Made by a program: the position numbers and the translations under genes
Shown: positions 42,749 through 51,958 of the stretch, in pieces
Layout: every line of letters starts with the position of its first letter
How positions within the stretch are numbered: the stretch's first letter is position 1
The notes under the pieces: model-generated
What the model saw: the letters and a program-made list of their open reading frames with translations, nothing else
What the model was told of the DNA's origin: nothing
Database searches by the model: none
Source of the DNA: CAWEWH01 sp963812775
Lineage (GTDB): Bacteria; Pseudomonadota; Alphaproteobacteria; Rhizobiales; Beijerinckiaceae
NCBI GenBank assembly: GCA_963812775.1
Contig: CAWEWH010000001.1
Coordinates: forward strand, 186,001 to 250,000
DNA length: 64,000 nt
Direction: 5' to 3'

Positions 42749-43513
42749 ATGCCAAAACTCAATCGCGATGGCGTGAACATCTACTATGAGGTTCACGGCA
42801 AGGGACCCGCCCTCATCCTCACGCACGGCTTCGGCGCCACCTCCGCCATGTGGAAGGGGCAGATCGAGCAGCTGTCCCGCGACCACACCCTCGTCATCTG
42901 GGACATGCGTGGCCACGGCGAGAGCGATTATCCGGCCGACCAGGCCGCCTACAGCGAGGACGCGACGGTGGCCGACATGGCGGCCCTCCTCGACAAGGTT
43001 GGAGCGGAGCGCGCCATCGTCGGCGGCTTGTCGCTCGGCGGCTACATGTCGCTCGCCTTCCATCGCGTCCATCCCAAGCGCGTGCGCGCGCTCTTGATCA
43101 TCGACACCGGGCCGGGCTTCAAGAAGGACGAGGCGCGCGAAGCCTGGAACCAGCGGACCCTCGACAGGGCGGCGCGCTACGAGAGGGAAGGTCTTGCGGC
43201 AATCAGCGGCTTCAGCCGCGAGCAGTCGGGCGCCAAGCATCGCAACACCGAGGGCCTGGCGCGGGCGGCGCGCGGCATGCTCACCCAGCGCGACGCCGGC
43301 GTCATCGAATCGCTTCCCGACATCAAGGTGCCGTCGATCGTCATCGTCGGGGCCAACGACACGCCCTTCCTTGTCGCCTCGGACTACATGGCGTCCAAGA
43401 TCCCGGGCGCCCGCAAGGTGGTGGTTCCCGACGCCGGGCACGCGGTTAACATCGACCAGCCGAAGGCCTTCGGGGAGGCGCTGGCGCCATTCCTCGCCGC
43501 CTTGCCAAACTGA
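42749..43513 (+). CDS. Alpha/beta hydrolase
   Basis: 254 aa. The oxyanion region is LTHGFGATSAMWKGQIEQLS, the nucleophile Ser95 is in VGGLSLGGYMS, the acid Asp is near VGANDTPFLVASDY and the His is in VVPDAGHAVNIDQPKAF. The NIDQP context after the His is common in carboxylactone- and ester-hydrolysing members (PcaD/BioH-like). Substrate unknown. Cytoplasmic, no signal peptide. Confidence 0.9.
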   Translation: MPKLNRDGVNIYYEVHGKGPALILTHGFGATSAMWKGQIEQLSRDHTLVIWDMRGHGESDYPADQAAYSEDATVADMAALLDKVGAERAIVGGLSLGGYMSLAFHRVHPKRVRALLIIDTGPGFKKDEAREAWNQRTLDRAARYEREGLAAISGFSREQSGAKHRNTEGLARAARGMLTQRDAGVIESLPDIKVPSIVIVGANDTPFLVASDYMASKIPGARKVVVPDAGHAVNIDQPKAFGEALAPFLAALPN

Positions 43514-43662
43514 GTGGGCGGGGGCCGCGTGCGGCAGCCGGCGATTCGTTCATCTGCCATTCATCTGGCGGGCCTCGATCGCCGCTCGGCCAGGCGTATC
43601 AGGAACCTTCGCGGAGTTGCAGCGTTGCCCTGGCATCGATCGGCCCCAGCGGGAGAACCAGA

Positions 43663-43968
43663 ATGAAAGCGCTTGCTGTCTTCACCTTAGCGTCCGTCCT
43701 CGGCGTCACCGGCGCCATGGCCCAGAGCACCACTGTCATCCGTCGCGACAGCGACATGGGTTCGCGCACCGTCGTCCGCGACCGCGGCGATGACAGCGTC
43801 CGCACCCGCGTCCATGTCCGCGAGCGCCACCACGGTCCTGCCCTCGTCGTGCGCCGTTCGCAGCGCCTGGTCACCGGCGCGGTCGGCGGCGGCTGCCGCA
43901 CCGTCATCATCAAGAAGACCAACGCCATGGGCGATCGGGTCACCAAGAAAATCAAGAAGTGCGACTAA
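43663..43968 (+). CDS. Small secreted basic protein
   Basis: 101 aa. The signal peptide MKALAVFTLASVLGVTGAMA is followed by an Arg-rich region (VIRRDSDMGSRTVVRDRGDD, TRVHVRERHHGPALVVRRSQ) and a C-terminal CRTVIIKKTNAMGDRVTKKI with two cysteines that may pair (C-RTVIIKK and KKCD). Similar small periplasmic proteins of unknown role occur in rhizobia. Confidence 0.7.
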   Translation: MKALAVFTLASVLGVTGAMAQSTTVIRRDSDMGSRTVVRDRGDDSVRTRVHVRERHHGPALVVRRSQRLVTGAVGGGCRTVIIKKTNAMGDRVTKKIKKCD

Positions 43969-44002
43969 GCGATCGTCGCCAAGACGAGCCACGTCGCGTT
44001 AT

Positions 44003-44121
44003 GGCAGCCCCCAAGAAGGGCTGCCATTTCTTTTTGAAGTTATCCTGGCAGCCCCCAAGAAAGGGCTGCCACTTCTTTTGAGCTGTCCTGGCAGCCCCCA
44101 CGGGGCTGCCGTTTCTTTTTT
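44003..44121 (+). terminator. Three tandem terminator-like hairpins
   Basis: Three near-identical units about 43 bases apart. Each is a GGCAGCCC/GGGCTGCC stem followed by a T-rich run (44003-44036, 44047-44079, 44090-44121). Loops are short. They follow the secreted-protein gene and precede mgtE by 90 bases, so they end the upstream transcript and may also act on the mgtE leader. Confidence 0.85.
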
Positions 44122-44211
44122 GCCGTCGGGGATTAACCGCTTCGCCTCATTGTCACCTGAGCTAAGGGCACCTAAGAGACGCCTTCGCAGTTTCCTCTTG
44201 GCAGGGCGCCA

Positions 44212-45621
44212 ATGGCAGAGGTCGAAGAACAAACGGCGCCGGACGAGAACGCGGCGGCGTTCCGCGACAACGACGGACGGGTGAACGCGCCCTTCGTGGA
44301 CACCGTCGTCGAGGCCATCGAGGCCGACGACGGAGCGCGGCTGCGCCAGCTCACCGATGATCTGCACGAGGCCGATATCGGCGCGCTGATCGAGGCGCTC
44401 GACGCGGAGAGCCGCCCCAAGCTCCTGCGCCTGCTCACGCCCGGCTTCGACTTCAAGGCCCTCACCGAGGTCGACAGCGCCGTGCGCGAGGCGCTGGTGC
44501 GCGAGCTGCCCAACGAGACGGTGGTCGAAGGCCTGCGCCAGCTCGACATCGACGACGCCGTCTACATTCTCGAGGACCTCGATGACGAGGCCAAGGCCGT
44601 CATCCTCGACCGTCTGCCGGCTCCCGAGCGGGTGGCGCTGGAGCGCTCCCTCGACTATCCGGAGGATTCCGCCGGCCGGCGCATGCAGACGGAATTCGTC
44701 GCCGTGCCGCCGTTCTGGAGCGTCGGCCAGGTCATCGACCACATGCGCGAGAGCGCCGAGCTGCCCGACAAGTTCTACGAGATTTTCGTCGTCGATCCGG
44801 GCTACCGGCTCAAGGGCTCGGTGGAGCTCGACACGCTGTTGCGCACGCGCCGGCCGGTGCGCATCAGCGACATCGCCAGCGAGGACGTGCACCGTGTGCG
44901 CGCCGCCGACGACCAGGAGAACGTGGCCCGGCTGCTGCGCCGCTACAACATGGTGTCGGTGCCGGTCGTCGACGATGCCGAACGGCTGGTCGGCGTCGTC
45001 ATGGTGGACGACGTGGTCGACGTCATCGCCGAGGAGGCCGACGAGGACTTGAAAGCGCTGGGCGGCGTGCGCGGCGAGGAAGAGCTGTCCGACAACGTCT
45101 GGACCATCACCCGCAGTCGCTTCACCTGGCTGTTCCTCAACCTCATCACCGCCTTCGTGGCCGCCAGCGTGCTCGGCTTCTTCGAGGGCCAGTTGCAGAA
45201 GATGGTGGCCCTCGCCGTCCTCGCCCCGATCGTTGCGAGCCAGGGCGGCAATGCCGCGACCCAGACGATGACGGTGGCGGTGCGCGCCTTGGCGACGCGG
45301 GAGCTGACGCGTGCCAACATGTGGCGAATCGTCTTGCGCGAGGTGTTCGCGGCCTTGCTCAACGGCATCGGCTTTGCGGCCATCACCGGCATCGTGGCCG
45401 GACTCTGGTTCCAGAGCCCGGGCCTCGGCTTCGTCATCGGCGCCGCCATGGTGGTCAATCTGGTGGCTGGCGCCCTCGGCGGGATTTTGGTACCCCTCGC
45501 GCTTGAGCGTTTCCGGGCTGATCCAGCGGTTTCGTCGGGGGTTTTCGTGACGACGGTGACCGATGTGGTGGGGTTCTTCGCCTTTTTGGGCATCGCCACC
45601 CTGTGGTTTGGGCTTTCGTAA
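44212..45621 (+). CDS. mgtE: Magnesium transporter MgtE
   Basis: 469 aa. Domain order is as in MgtE. A cytosolic N domain (EADIGALIEALDAESRPKLL, VVEGLRQLDIDDAVYILEDL) is followed by a CBS pair (MQTEFVAVPPFWSVGQVIDH, VARLLRRYNMVSVPVVDDAE, VGVVMVDDVVDVIAEEADED). Five membrane helices from about residue 300 follow (APIVASQGGNAATQTMTVAV in the pore, VVNLVAGALGGILVPLALE, SSGVFVTTVTDVVGFFAFLG). It forms a Mg2+-gated channel in the inner membrane. The acidic residues of the CBS and N domain that sense Mg2+ are abundant. Confidence 0.96.
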   Translation: MAEVEEQTAPDENAAAFRDNDGRVNAPFVDTVVEAIEADDGARLRQLTDDLHEADIGALIEALDAESRPKLLRLLTPGFDFKALTEVDSAVREALVRELPNETVVEGLRQLDIDDAVYILEDLDDEAKAVILDRLPAPERVALERSLDYPEDSAGRRMQTEFVAVPPFWSVGQVIDHMRESAELPDKFYEIFVVDPGYRLKGSVELDTLLRTRRPVRISDIASEDVHRVRAADDQENVARLLRRYNMVSVPVVDDAERLVGVVMVDDVVDVIAEEADEDLKALGGVRGEEELSDNVWTITRSRFTWLFLNLITAFVAASVLGFFEGQLQKMVALAVLAPIVASQGGNAATQTMTVAVRALATRELTRANMWRIVLREVFAALLNGIGFAAITGIVAGLWFQSPGLGFVIGAAMVVNLVAGALGGILVPLALERFRADPAVSSGVFVTTVTDVVGFFAFLGIATLWFGLS

Positions 45622-45647
45622 ACGCAACCTCAACATTTTGGCTGGAA

Positions 45648-46475
45648 ATGTCGCGGATGCGTTTTGGTGCCCTCCTCCCGACCCTCCTAAAGGCGACAGC
45701 CGTCGCGGCCACGCTTTCGCTTGCCGCCTGCGCGTCCGAGCCACGCTCCTTCAGGTCCGCCAGCCCCACCGAGGACGCCAAGCCGCATGCCGGTGTCGCC
45801 CGCGCCCAAGAGCTGCCGGTGCACGGCATCGACGTGTCGAAATGGCAGGGCGACATCGACTGGACGGCGGTCGCCGCGGCCGGCACGCGCTTCGCCTTCA
45901 TCAAGGCGACGGAAGGTGGCGACGTTGTCGACGACCGCTTCCGCCAGAACTGGTCGGGCGCCCGGGCCGCCGGCGTGGCGCGCGGCGCCTATCACTTCAT
46001 CTATTGGTGCCGGCCGGCGCACGAGCAGGCCGCCTGGTTCAAGCGGCACATCCCCCGCGATCCCGACGCCTTGCCGCCGGTTCTGGACGCTGAATGGAAT
46101 GGCCATTCTCCGACCTGCCGCAAGCGCATCCCGCGCGAGGAGGCGATGGCGATGATGCGCGAGCTCCTCGACGAGCTCGAGGCGCATACAGGCAAGCGGC
46201 CGGTGATCTACACCGACATCCCCTTCTATCGCGACGTGATGGCCGACGGCGCCTTCAGCGACTACGCCCTGTGGGTGCGCACCGTGGCGGCCGAGCCGCA
46301 GGAAAAGTTCCCCGGCCGCCGCTGGCACTTCTGGCAATACACGACGACCGGGCGGATGGCCGGCATCAAGGGCCATGTCGACCGCAATGCCTTCTACGGC
46401 AGCGCGGGCGCCTGGGAGCGCTTCGCCAGGGGCGAGGCCCTGCCGGGCGGGCTGACCACGGCGGCGCTCCACTAG
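45648..46475 (+). CDS. GH25 family lysozyme, lipoprotein
   Basis: 275 aa. The lipoprotein signal has a lipobox (LSLAACAS). The glycosyl hydrolase 25 domain starts at GIDVSKWQGDIDWTAVAAAG (catalytic Asp in GIDVSKWQ) and carries FAFIKATEGGDVVDDRF, GAYHFIYWCRPAHEQAAWF, PPVLDAEWNGHSPTC (catalytic Asp/Glu pair) and WHFWQYTTTGRMAGIKGHVD. It cleaves the muramyl bond of peptidoglycan and is probably anchored in the outer membrane. The ATG at 45648 is chosen to include the signal. Confidence 0.93.
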   Translation: MSRMRFGALLPTLLKATAVAATLSLAACASEPRSFRSASPTEDAKPHAGVARAQELPVHGIDVSKWQGDIDWTAVAAAGTRFAFIKATEGGDVVDDRFRQNWSGARAAGVARGAYHFIYWCRPAHEQAAWFKRHIPRDPDALPPVLDAEWNGHSPTCRKRIPREEAMAMMRELLDELEAHTGKRPVIYTDIPFYRDVMADGAFSDYALWVRTVAAEPQEKFPGRRWHFWQYTTTGRMAGIKGHVDRNAFYGSAGAWERFARGEALPGGLTTAALH

Positions 46476-46530
46476 CCATCCCGGACATCCAAGGCTAAGA
46501 CCAGGCTTGCTCTCCGCACGGGAGGAACGC

Positions 46531-47229
46531 ATGCGTACAATTCTCTTGCTCGCCGTTCTGACGATGACCCTTCCGAGCGGCATCGCGCAGGCCGAAGAGG
46601 CCGTGCGCATCGGCGGCGCCCTCGCCCTCCTCGACAAGCCCGGCCGGGCGGCCGGCAGCATCATCCTGATCCCGGGGGGCGACGGCGTCCTCGGCATCAC
46701 CCCCGACGGGTCCATCACGCGGCTGCGCGGCAACCAGCTCGTGCGCACGCGCCGCTCATACGTGACGAGCGGTTTCGCCACCTTGACGATCGATCAGGGC
46801 GTCGACCTCGGTGCGGCGGTGCAATACATGCGCGGCATCGCCAGCCCCGTCGTCGTAGTCGGCACCAGCCGCGGCACCTTGCGGGCCGCCGCCTTTGTGG
46901 CCGGCGCGAGCGGCGCCAGCCGACCCGATGGGCTGGTGCTCACGTCCGGCTTCTACGGCACCGGCCAATCGGTGCAGAGCAGCGCCGGCTCTCCCGACCG
47001 CCTGCCGCCGACCCTCGTCGTGCATCACCGCAAGGACAGCTGCCGCCTCACCGCGGCGACGGACGTCCCAGCGATGCAGCAATGGGGCGGCTCGCGCGTG
47101 CGCGTGGCGTGGCTCGATGGCGGCCGCGAGAGCGGTCCGCCGTGCGAGGCCGGCGGCCATCATGGCTTCGCCGGCATCGACGGGCAGGTGGTGGCGGCGG
47201 TGGCGCGCTTCGCGCGCTCGGTGCGCTGA
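46531..47229 (+). CDS. Secreted alpha/beta hydrolase-like protein
   Basis: 232 aa from ATG 46531 with GGAGG. The signal peptide is MRTILLLAVLTMTLPSGIAQ. The hydrolase features are IILIPGGDGVLGI (oxyanion region), VVVGTSRGTLRAAAF with nucleophile Ser, and CEAGGHHGFAGIDGQVVAAV with the His. There is a small insertion between the first and second strands. The substrate is unknown; probably periplasmic. Confidence 0.75.
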   Translation: MRTILLLAVLTMTLPSGIAQAEEAVRIGGALALLDKPGRAAGSIILIPGGDGVLGITPDGSITRLRGNQLVRTRRSYVTSGFATLTIDQGVDLGAAVQYMRGIASPVVVVGTSRGTLRAAAFVAGASGASRPDGLVLTSGFYGTGQSVQSSAGSPDRLPPTLVVHHRKDSCRLTAATDVPAMQQWGGSRVRVAWLDGGRESGPPCEAGGHHGFAGIDGQVVAAVARFARSVR

Positions 47230-47371
47230 AGCGCGGAGCGAAAGCGACCGGCACATCGCCGGTCCACGGCGCGGACATTGGCGCTACGGCCGCCGGTGGG
47301 GCTTGAAGTTCTCTGGAAAAAGGCGTGGGCTGCGACGTGAGCGCCGCGACGCATCATGAAGGAGGCGGGCC

Positions 47372-48223
47372 ATGCGCAGCAACACGATCGAGGTGAAGCC
47401 CATCGCCGGTGCGCTCGGTGCCGAGCTCTTGGGCATCGATCTCGCCAGGATGAGCGACGAGACTTTTGCCGACGTGCACGACGCCTTCCTCGCCCACCAG
47501 GTGGTTTTCTTCCGCGACCAGGTGCTGACGCCAGCCGAGCAAGTGAGCCTGGCGCGCCGCTTCGGCGACATCCATTTTCACCCCTACGTGCAGGGGCTCG
47601 CGGAGCAACCCGAGATCATCGAGATCGTCAAGCGCGAGGAGGACACCCAGAATTTCGGCGGCAACTGGCACACCGATCAGGCCTTTGCGCCGCGGCCGGC
47701 GCTGGCCACGTTCCTCTACGCCAAGGAGACGCCGTCCTTCGGCGGCGACACCATGTTCGCCAACATGTACCTCGCCTACGAGGCGCTGTCGGACGGCATG
47801 AAGCGCATGCTTGCGCCGCTGCGCATCCTGAACATGGGCGACAGGAGCGCCGCCTCGGGCGGGCCGACGCGGCTCGAGCGCGCGCAGGGCAAGACGGCGA
47901 TGCGCCTGAAGGATCCCGGCGAGGCGCCGACGCAGGCCGAGCATCCCCTGGTGCGCACGCACCCGGAGACCGGGCGCAAGTCGCTGTTCCTCAGCTCGCA
48001 TACGGTGCGCTTCGTCGGCATGACGAATGAGGAAAGCGCGCCCCTGCTCGGCTTCCTGCGCCAGCACGCGGTGCGACCGGAATTCACCTGCCGCTTCCGC
48101 TGGGAGCCTGGCTCACTGGCGATCTGGGACGATCGCTGCACGCAGCATTTCGCGCTCAACGATTACAACGGCCAACGGCGCGTCATGCATCGCATCACGG
48201 TGAAGGGCGACGTGCCGGTTTGA
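47372..48223 (+). CDS. TauD/TfdA-family 2-oxoglutarate dioxygenase
   Basis: 283 aa, Fe(II)/2-oxoglutarate-dependent. N-terminal IAGALGAELLGIDLARMSDE, ALAHQVVFFRDQ-type helix, metal ligands in GGNWHTDQAFAPRPALATFL (H-x-D), second His in TQHFALNDYNGQRRVMHRIT, and the 2-oxoglutarate Arg nearby. TauD itself acts on taurine; related members attack sulfonates, phosphonates or aryloxyacids. No sulfonate transporter is adjacent, so the substrate is open. A GGAGG site is present. It follows the secreted hydrolase by 140 bases. Confidence 0.92.
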   Translation: MRSNTIEVKPIAGALGAELLGIDLARMSDETFADVHDAFLAHQVVFFRDQVLTPAEQVSLARRFGDIHFHPYVQGLAEQPEIIEIVKREEDTQNFGGNWHTDQAFAPRPALATFLYAKETPSFGGDTMFANMYLAYEALSDGMKRMLAPLRILNMGDRSAASGGPTRLERAQGKTAMRLKDPGEAPTQAEHPLVRTHPETGRKSLFLSSHTVRFVGMTNEESAPLLGFLRQHAVRPEFTCRFRWEPGSLAIWDDRCTQHFALNDYNGQRRVMHRITVKGDVPV

Positions 48224-48264
48224 TCCGGCGGGCGGGTTTCGTCCGCTCGGTGCATCAGTGTGCT

Positions 48265-49065
48265 TCAGCCTCGTGCGGGGAGCTCGCGCACGAACGCACG
48301 GGTCAGCGTCACCGGCGAAAAGCCGAGACGGGCGTAAAGGCGCTTGGCCTCTTCCGTGGCGAGCGCGCCCAGAAAAATGGTGTGGCAGCCGGCCCCGCGC
48401 AGGCGGTCGGTGAAAGCGGCGATCATGGCGGTGGCGATGCCCCTGCGCCGCGCCGACTGCAGGGTGAACAGGTCCTCGATCATGCCCGCGCCGTTGGGCG
48501 CGGCGGCGTGTGCGCCGTAGGCGACGGGAACGCCCTCCTCGAGCGCGAGATGGAAATGGTAGGCGCCGCTCTTGGCGCGATAGCCGGCCACCATGCCGGC
48601 GCTGACTTCGGGCGAGATGTCGAGATCGTTGGTGCGCCGCCCTTCGGCATGATCGGCACGAACGAGTGTCAGCAGCGCCTCCCAGTCGCTGTCGCGTGCG
48701 ACGGGGCGCAGCTCGATGGATGGACCGCGGTCGGTGAGATCGCCCCCGAGCGCCATCTGGATGGTGACCGGCCGCTCCTCGAAATCGTCAAGCGCGAGAC
48801 GCGCCAGGAAGGCATCGGGCGTCAAGCAATCGGTATGGATCACGCGGAAACGCGTGTGACCAAGATGCGCGTCCATCGCCGCGAACACCGCGTCGATCTC
48901 GGCTTCTGACCGCGCTGTCACCGCGTCGGCGTGGTTGGCGTCCCATACGTCCGGATGCGCCGCATCGACGATGATGTGGCAATGCGGCGCTGCAATCAGC
49001 GCGTGGCCAAGACGGCGCTGCCAGCGATAGGCCTCCGTGATCGTGCGCGCGAGTTCGGTTGTCAT
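48265..49065 (-). CDS. GNAT-family N-acetyltransferase, long form
   Basis: About 266 aa. The N-terminal half (ITEAYRWQRRLGHALIAAPH, SEAEIDAVFAAMDAHLGHTR) has no clear motif. The C-terminal half is a GNAT domain: RPVARDSDWEALLTLVRADH, GVPVAYGAHAAAPNGAGMIE, DLFTLQSARRRGIATAMIAA (acetyl-CoA loop), LGALATEEAKRLYARLGFSP. Substrate unknown. Confidence 0.85.
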   Translation of the reverse strand: MTTELARTITEAYRWQRRLGHALIAAPHCHIIVDAAHPDVWDANHADAVTARSEAEIDAVFAAMDAHLGHTRFRVIHTDCLTPDAFLARLALDDFEERPVTIQMALGGDLTDRGPSIELRPVARDSDWEALLTLVRADHAEGRRTNDLDISPEVSAGMVAGYRAKSGAYHFHLALEEGVPVAYGAHAAAPNGAGMIEDLFTLQSARRRGIATAMIAAFTDRLRGAGCHTIFLGALATEEAKRLYARLGFSPVTLTRAFVRELPARG

Positions 49066-49230
49066 CACGATTGGCCTTACCAGATGCGCCCGATGGCGTA
49101 GTCGTCAGGCACTCCGCTGGCAAGCCTTCGCTTCGAAACTCAACTGCGCGACCGCAGCGGCCGCGCCGCCTCCGCTGGCCAACAGGGCGGCTGCCGCGTC
49201 GATCAAAGATTTCGGCCTGTAAGCCCGCAG

Positions 49231-49315
49231 GTCATGCCCGCGCTTGTCGCGGGCATCCACGCCTTGCTTGAGCGGCCCGGAGGTCGTGGATGGCCGGGAC
49301 AAGCCCGGCCATGAC
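49231..49315. repeat. Dispersed palindromic repeat, family A, copy 3
   Basis: 85 bases: GTCATG, hairpin cccgcgcttgtcgcggg, a divergent linker, gtcgtggatgg, hairpin ccgggacaagcccgg, CATGAC. It occupies the middle of a 370-base gap between the GNAT gene and ivd, which otherwise shows no gene. Confidence 0.85.
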
Positions 49316-49437
49316 GCCGCCTCCAGCACCCCTCGCCCGGCCCCGCGCCGGGCGAGCCCGTTTTGAGGCCCGGCGTCGCTGTTGCCGATGGACCGGAGCG
49401 GCTATCATGGGGGGCGCGACCGAAACGAGAGCACGCA

Positions 49438-50610
49438 ATGCTGGCCAACGTCCCCCGCGACTTCAACTTCAACCTCGGCGACGACGCCGACGCCATCCGC
49501 GACACGGTGCGCGACTTCGCCCAGGCGGAGATCGCCCCGCGCGCCGAGGCGATCGACCGCCTGAACGAGTTCCCCCGCGACCTGTGGCCGAAGCTCGGCG
49601 CGCTCGGCCTGCACGGCATCACGGTCGAGGAAGAGTTCGGCGGCTCCGGCCTCGGCTATCTCGAGCATTGCGTCGCCATGGAGGAGGTGTCGCGCGCCTC
49701 CGCGTCCGTCGGCCTGTCGTACGGCGCCCATTCCAATCTCTGCGTCAACCAACTCCGCCGCAACGGCAGCGTGGCGCAGAAGCGCAAATACCTGCCGAAG
49801 CTCATCTCCGGCGAGCATGTCGGCGCGCTCGCCATGTCGGAGCCCGGCGCCGGCTCTGATGTGGTGTCGATGAAGACACGCGCCGACAAGAAGGGCGACC
49901 GCTACGTCCTCAACGGCTCGAAATTCTGGATCACCAACGGCCCGGTGGCCGAGACGCTCGTCGTCTACGCCAAGACCGATCCCGAGGCGGGACCGCGGGG
50001 CATCACCGCCTTCCTGATCGAGAAGGGCATGAAGGGCTTCACCACGGCCCAGAAGCTCGACAAGCTCGGCATGCGCGGCTCCGACACCGGCGAGCTGGTG
50101 TTTCAGGATTGCGAGGTGCCGGCCGAGAATGTGCTCGGCGAAGTGGGGCGCGGCGTCAACATCCTGATGTCCGGCCTCGACTATGAGCGCGTCGTCCTCG
50201 CCGCGGGCCCCCTCGGCATCATGCAGGCCGCCATGGACACGGTCATGCCCTACGTGCACGAGCGAAAACAGTTCGGCCAGCCCATCGGCTCCTTCCAACT
50301 CGTGCAGGGCAAGGTGGCCGACATGTACGTCACCATGAACGCCTGCAAGGCCTATGTGTATGCGGTCGCCAAAGCCTGCGACCGCGGCGAGACGACGCGC
50401 GAGGACGCCGCCGGCGCCATCCTTTACGCCTCCGAGAAGGCGACGCAGGTGGCGCTCGACGCCATCCAGCTCTTGGGCGGCAATGGCTACATCAACGACT
50501 ATCCGACCGGCCGGCTCCTGCGCGACGCAAAACTCTATGAGATCGGCGCCGGCACCTCGGAGATCCGGCGCATGCTGATCGGGCGGGAATTGTTCGAGAA
50601 GACGGCCTAG
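49438..50610 (+). CDS. ivd: Isovaleryl-CoA dehydrogenase
   Basis: 390 aa acyl-CoA dehydrogenase of leucine degradation. The FAD/substrate motifs are GALAMSEPGAGSDVVSMKTR, FWITNGPVAETLVVYAKTD, LDKLGMRGSDTGELVFQDCE and QLLGGNGYINDYPTGRLLRD. The catalytic Glu position of IVD-type enzymes is in MSGLDYERVVLAAGPLGI. The ATG at 49438 has GAGAG in front. The partner enzyme MccB is encoded 44 kb away; the following gene is a GST. Confidence 0.95.
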   Translation: MLANVPRDFNFNLGDDADAIRDTVRDFAQAEIAPRAEAIDRLNEFPRDLWPKLGALGLHGITVEEEFGGSGLGYLEHCVAMEEVSRASASVGLSYGAHSNLCVNQLRRNGSVAQKRKYLPKLISGEHVGALAMSEPGAGSDVVSMKTRADKKGDRYVLNGSKFWITNGPVAETLVVYAKTDPEAGPRGITAFLIEKGMKGFTTAQKLDKLGMRGSDTGELVFQDCEVPAENVLGEVGRGVNILMSGLDYERVVLAAGPLGIMQAAMDTVMPYVHERKQFGQPIGSFQLVQGKVADMYVTMNACKAYVYAVAKACDRGETTREDAAGAILYASEKATQVALDAIQLLGGNGYINDYPTGRLLRDAKLYEIGAGTSEIRRMLIGRELFEKTA

Positions 50611-50627
50611 GGCGCGGCGCACATTCC

Positions 50628-51248
50628 ATGCTCACCCTCTACGGCCGCGTCACCTCGATCAACGTGCAAAAAGTGCTGTTCGCGCTCTGCGAGATGAACC
50701 TCGCCTTCGAGCGCATCGACGCCGGCCTGCAGTTCGGCGTCGTCGACACGCCGGAATACCGCACCCTCAATCCCAACGGCGTGGTGCCGACCATCGTCGA
50801 CGACGGCTTCGTGCTGTGGGAATCGAACGCCATCGTGCGCTATCTGGCGGCCAAGCACGCCTCAGGCGGGCTGTGGCCCGACAACGCCCGCAAGCGCGCC
50901 GACGCCGATCGCTGGATGGATTGGCAGGCGACGGAGTTGACGCCGGCCATGCGCAACGCCTTCTGGCATCTCATCCGGATGCCGCAGGACAAGCGCGACC
51001 CCGCCGCCATCGAGGCCTCGCGCCAGCAGACCGAAGCCAAGATCGCCATCCTCGACCGCCAGCTCGCCGGCCACCGCTATGTCACGGGCGACGCGCTGAC
51101 GGTGGCCGACCTGGCGCTCGGACCGGCGGCGCACCGCTGGCTCAATCTGCCGCTCACGCGCGAGCCGCGCCCCAATATCGAGCGCTGGTATCACGCCCTG
51201 ATGCAGCGGCCGGCGGCGCAGCGCACCCTCCCCCTACCCATTCGCTGA
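50628..51248 (+). CDS. Glutathione S-transferase family protein
   Basis: 206 aa. Thioredoxin-like N-terminal domain (MLTLYGRVTSINVQKVLFAL, PNGVVPTIVDDGFVLWESNA, IVRYLAAK with the ESxAI motif) and a helical C-terminal domain (ADRWMDWQATELTPAMRNAF, TVADLALGPAAHRWLNLPLT with the N-cap D). The Ser in TSIN near residue 9 is a candidate catalytic residue. Substrate unknown. 17 bases after ivd. Confidence 0.92.
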   Translation: MLTLYGRVTSINVQKVLFALCEMNLAFERIDAGLQFGVVDTPEYRTLNPNGVVPTIVDDGFVLWESNAIVRYLAAKHASGGLWPDNARKRADADRWMDWQATELTPAMRNAFWHLIRMPQDKRDPAAIEASRQQTEAKIAILDRQLAGHRYVTGDALTVADLALGPAAHRWLNLPLTREPRPNIERWYHALMQRPAAQRTLPLPIR

Positions 51249-51264
51249 AGCCTTCGGAGCCCGC

Positions 51265-51958
51265 ATGTCGCTCGCCGCCTTCGCCGAGATCACCACCGCC
51301 ACCATCACCACGGTCCTGTTCAACAAGGGCCTGCGCAACGTCTGGATGCGCGGCCCCAAGCCGCTGGCCAACGCCACGGGGCGACGCATCGCCGGGCGCG
51401 CCTTCACGCTGCGCTTCGTGCCGGCCCGCGAGGACCTGGCGACGCCCGCCTCCTGGGCGTCGCCGAAATCGACGCGCGCCGCCATCGAGGCGATGCCGGA
51501 AGGCGCCATCGTGGTGGCCGACGCCATGGGCGTCACCGATGCCGGCATTTTCGGCGACATCCTGTGCGCACGCATGCAAAAGCGCAGGCTCGCAGCACTC
51601 GTAACCGACGGCGTGCTGCGCGACGTGGCAGGCGTGGCCAAGACCGGCTTGCCGGTGTGGTCGGCGGGTGCCGCGGCGCCCGCCTCCGTCGCCGGCCTCA
51701 CCTTCGTCAACTGGCAGGAGCCCATCGGCTGCGGCGGCGTCGCCGTCTTCCCCGACGACGTGATCGTGGCCGACGACGACGGCGCCGTCGTCATCCCGGC
51801 CGCCCTCGTCGACCACGTCATCGTCGCCGGGCCGGCCGCAGGAACAGTTGGAAGCCTGGATCATGGGCGAGGTCGAGAAGGGCGTGCCCCTGCCGGGGCT
51901 CTATCCGCCCAACGCCGAGACCTCGGCGCGCTACGAGGCCGCAAAAAAATCGCGCTGA
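51265..51958 (+). pseudogene. RraA-family protein, frameshifted near its end
   Basis: RraA-like / oxaloacetate decarboxylase-aldolase fold. The normal reading is AAFAEITTATITTVLFNKGL, PEGAIVVADAMGVTDAGIFG, GDILCARMQKRRLAALVTDG, VLRDVAGVAKTGLPVW and DDVIVADDDGAVVIPAALVD. After a shift at about 51838 the expected tail follows: EQLEAWIMGEVEKGVPLPGL, YPPNAETSARYEAAKKSR, stop 51956-51958. Without the shift the frame runs on into the methyltransferase gene as one long fusion. The GDILC-R-----VTDGVLRD motif is typical of the HMG/CHA aldolase-like members. Confidence 0.8.
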
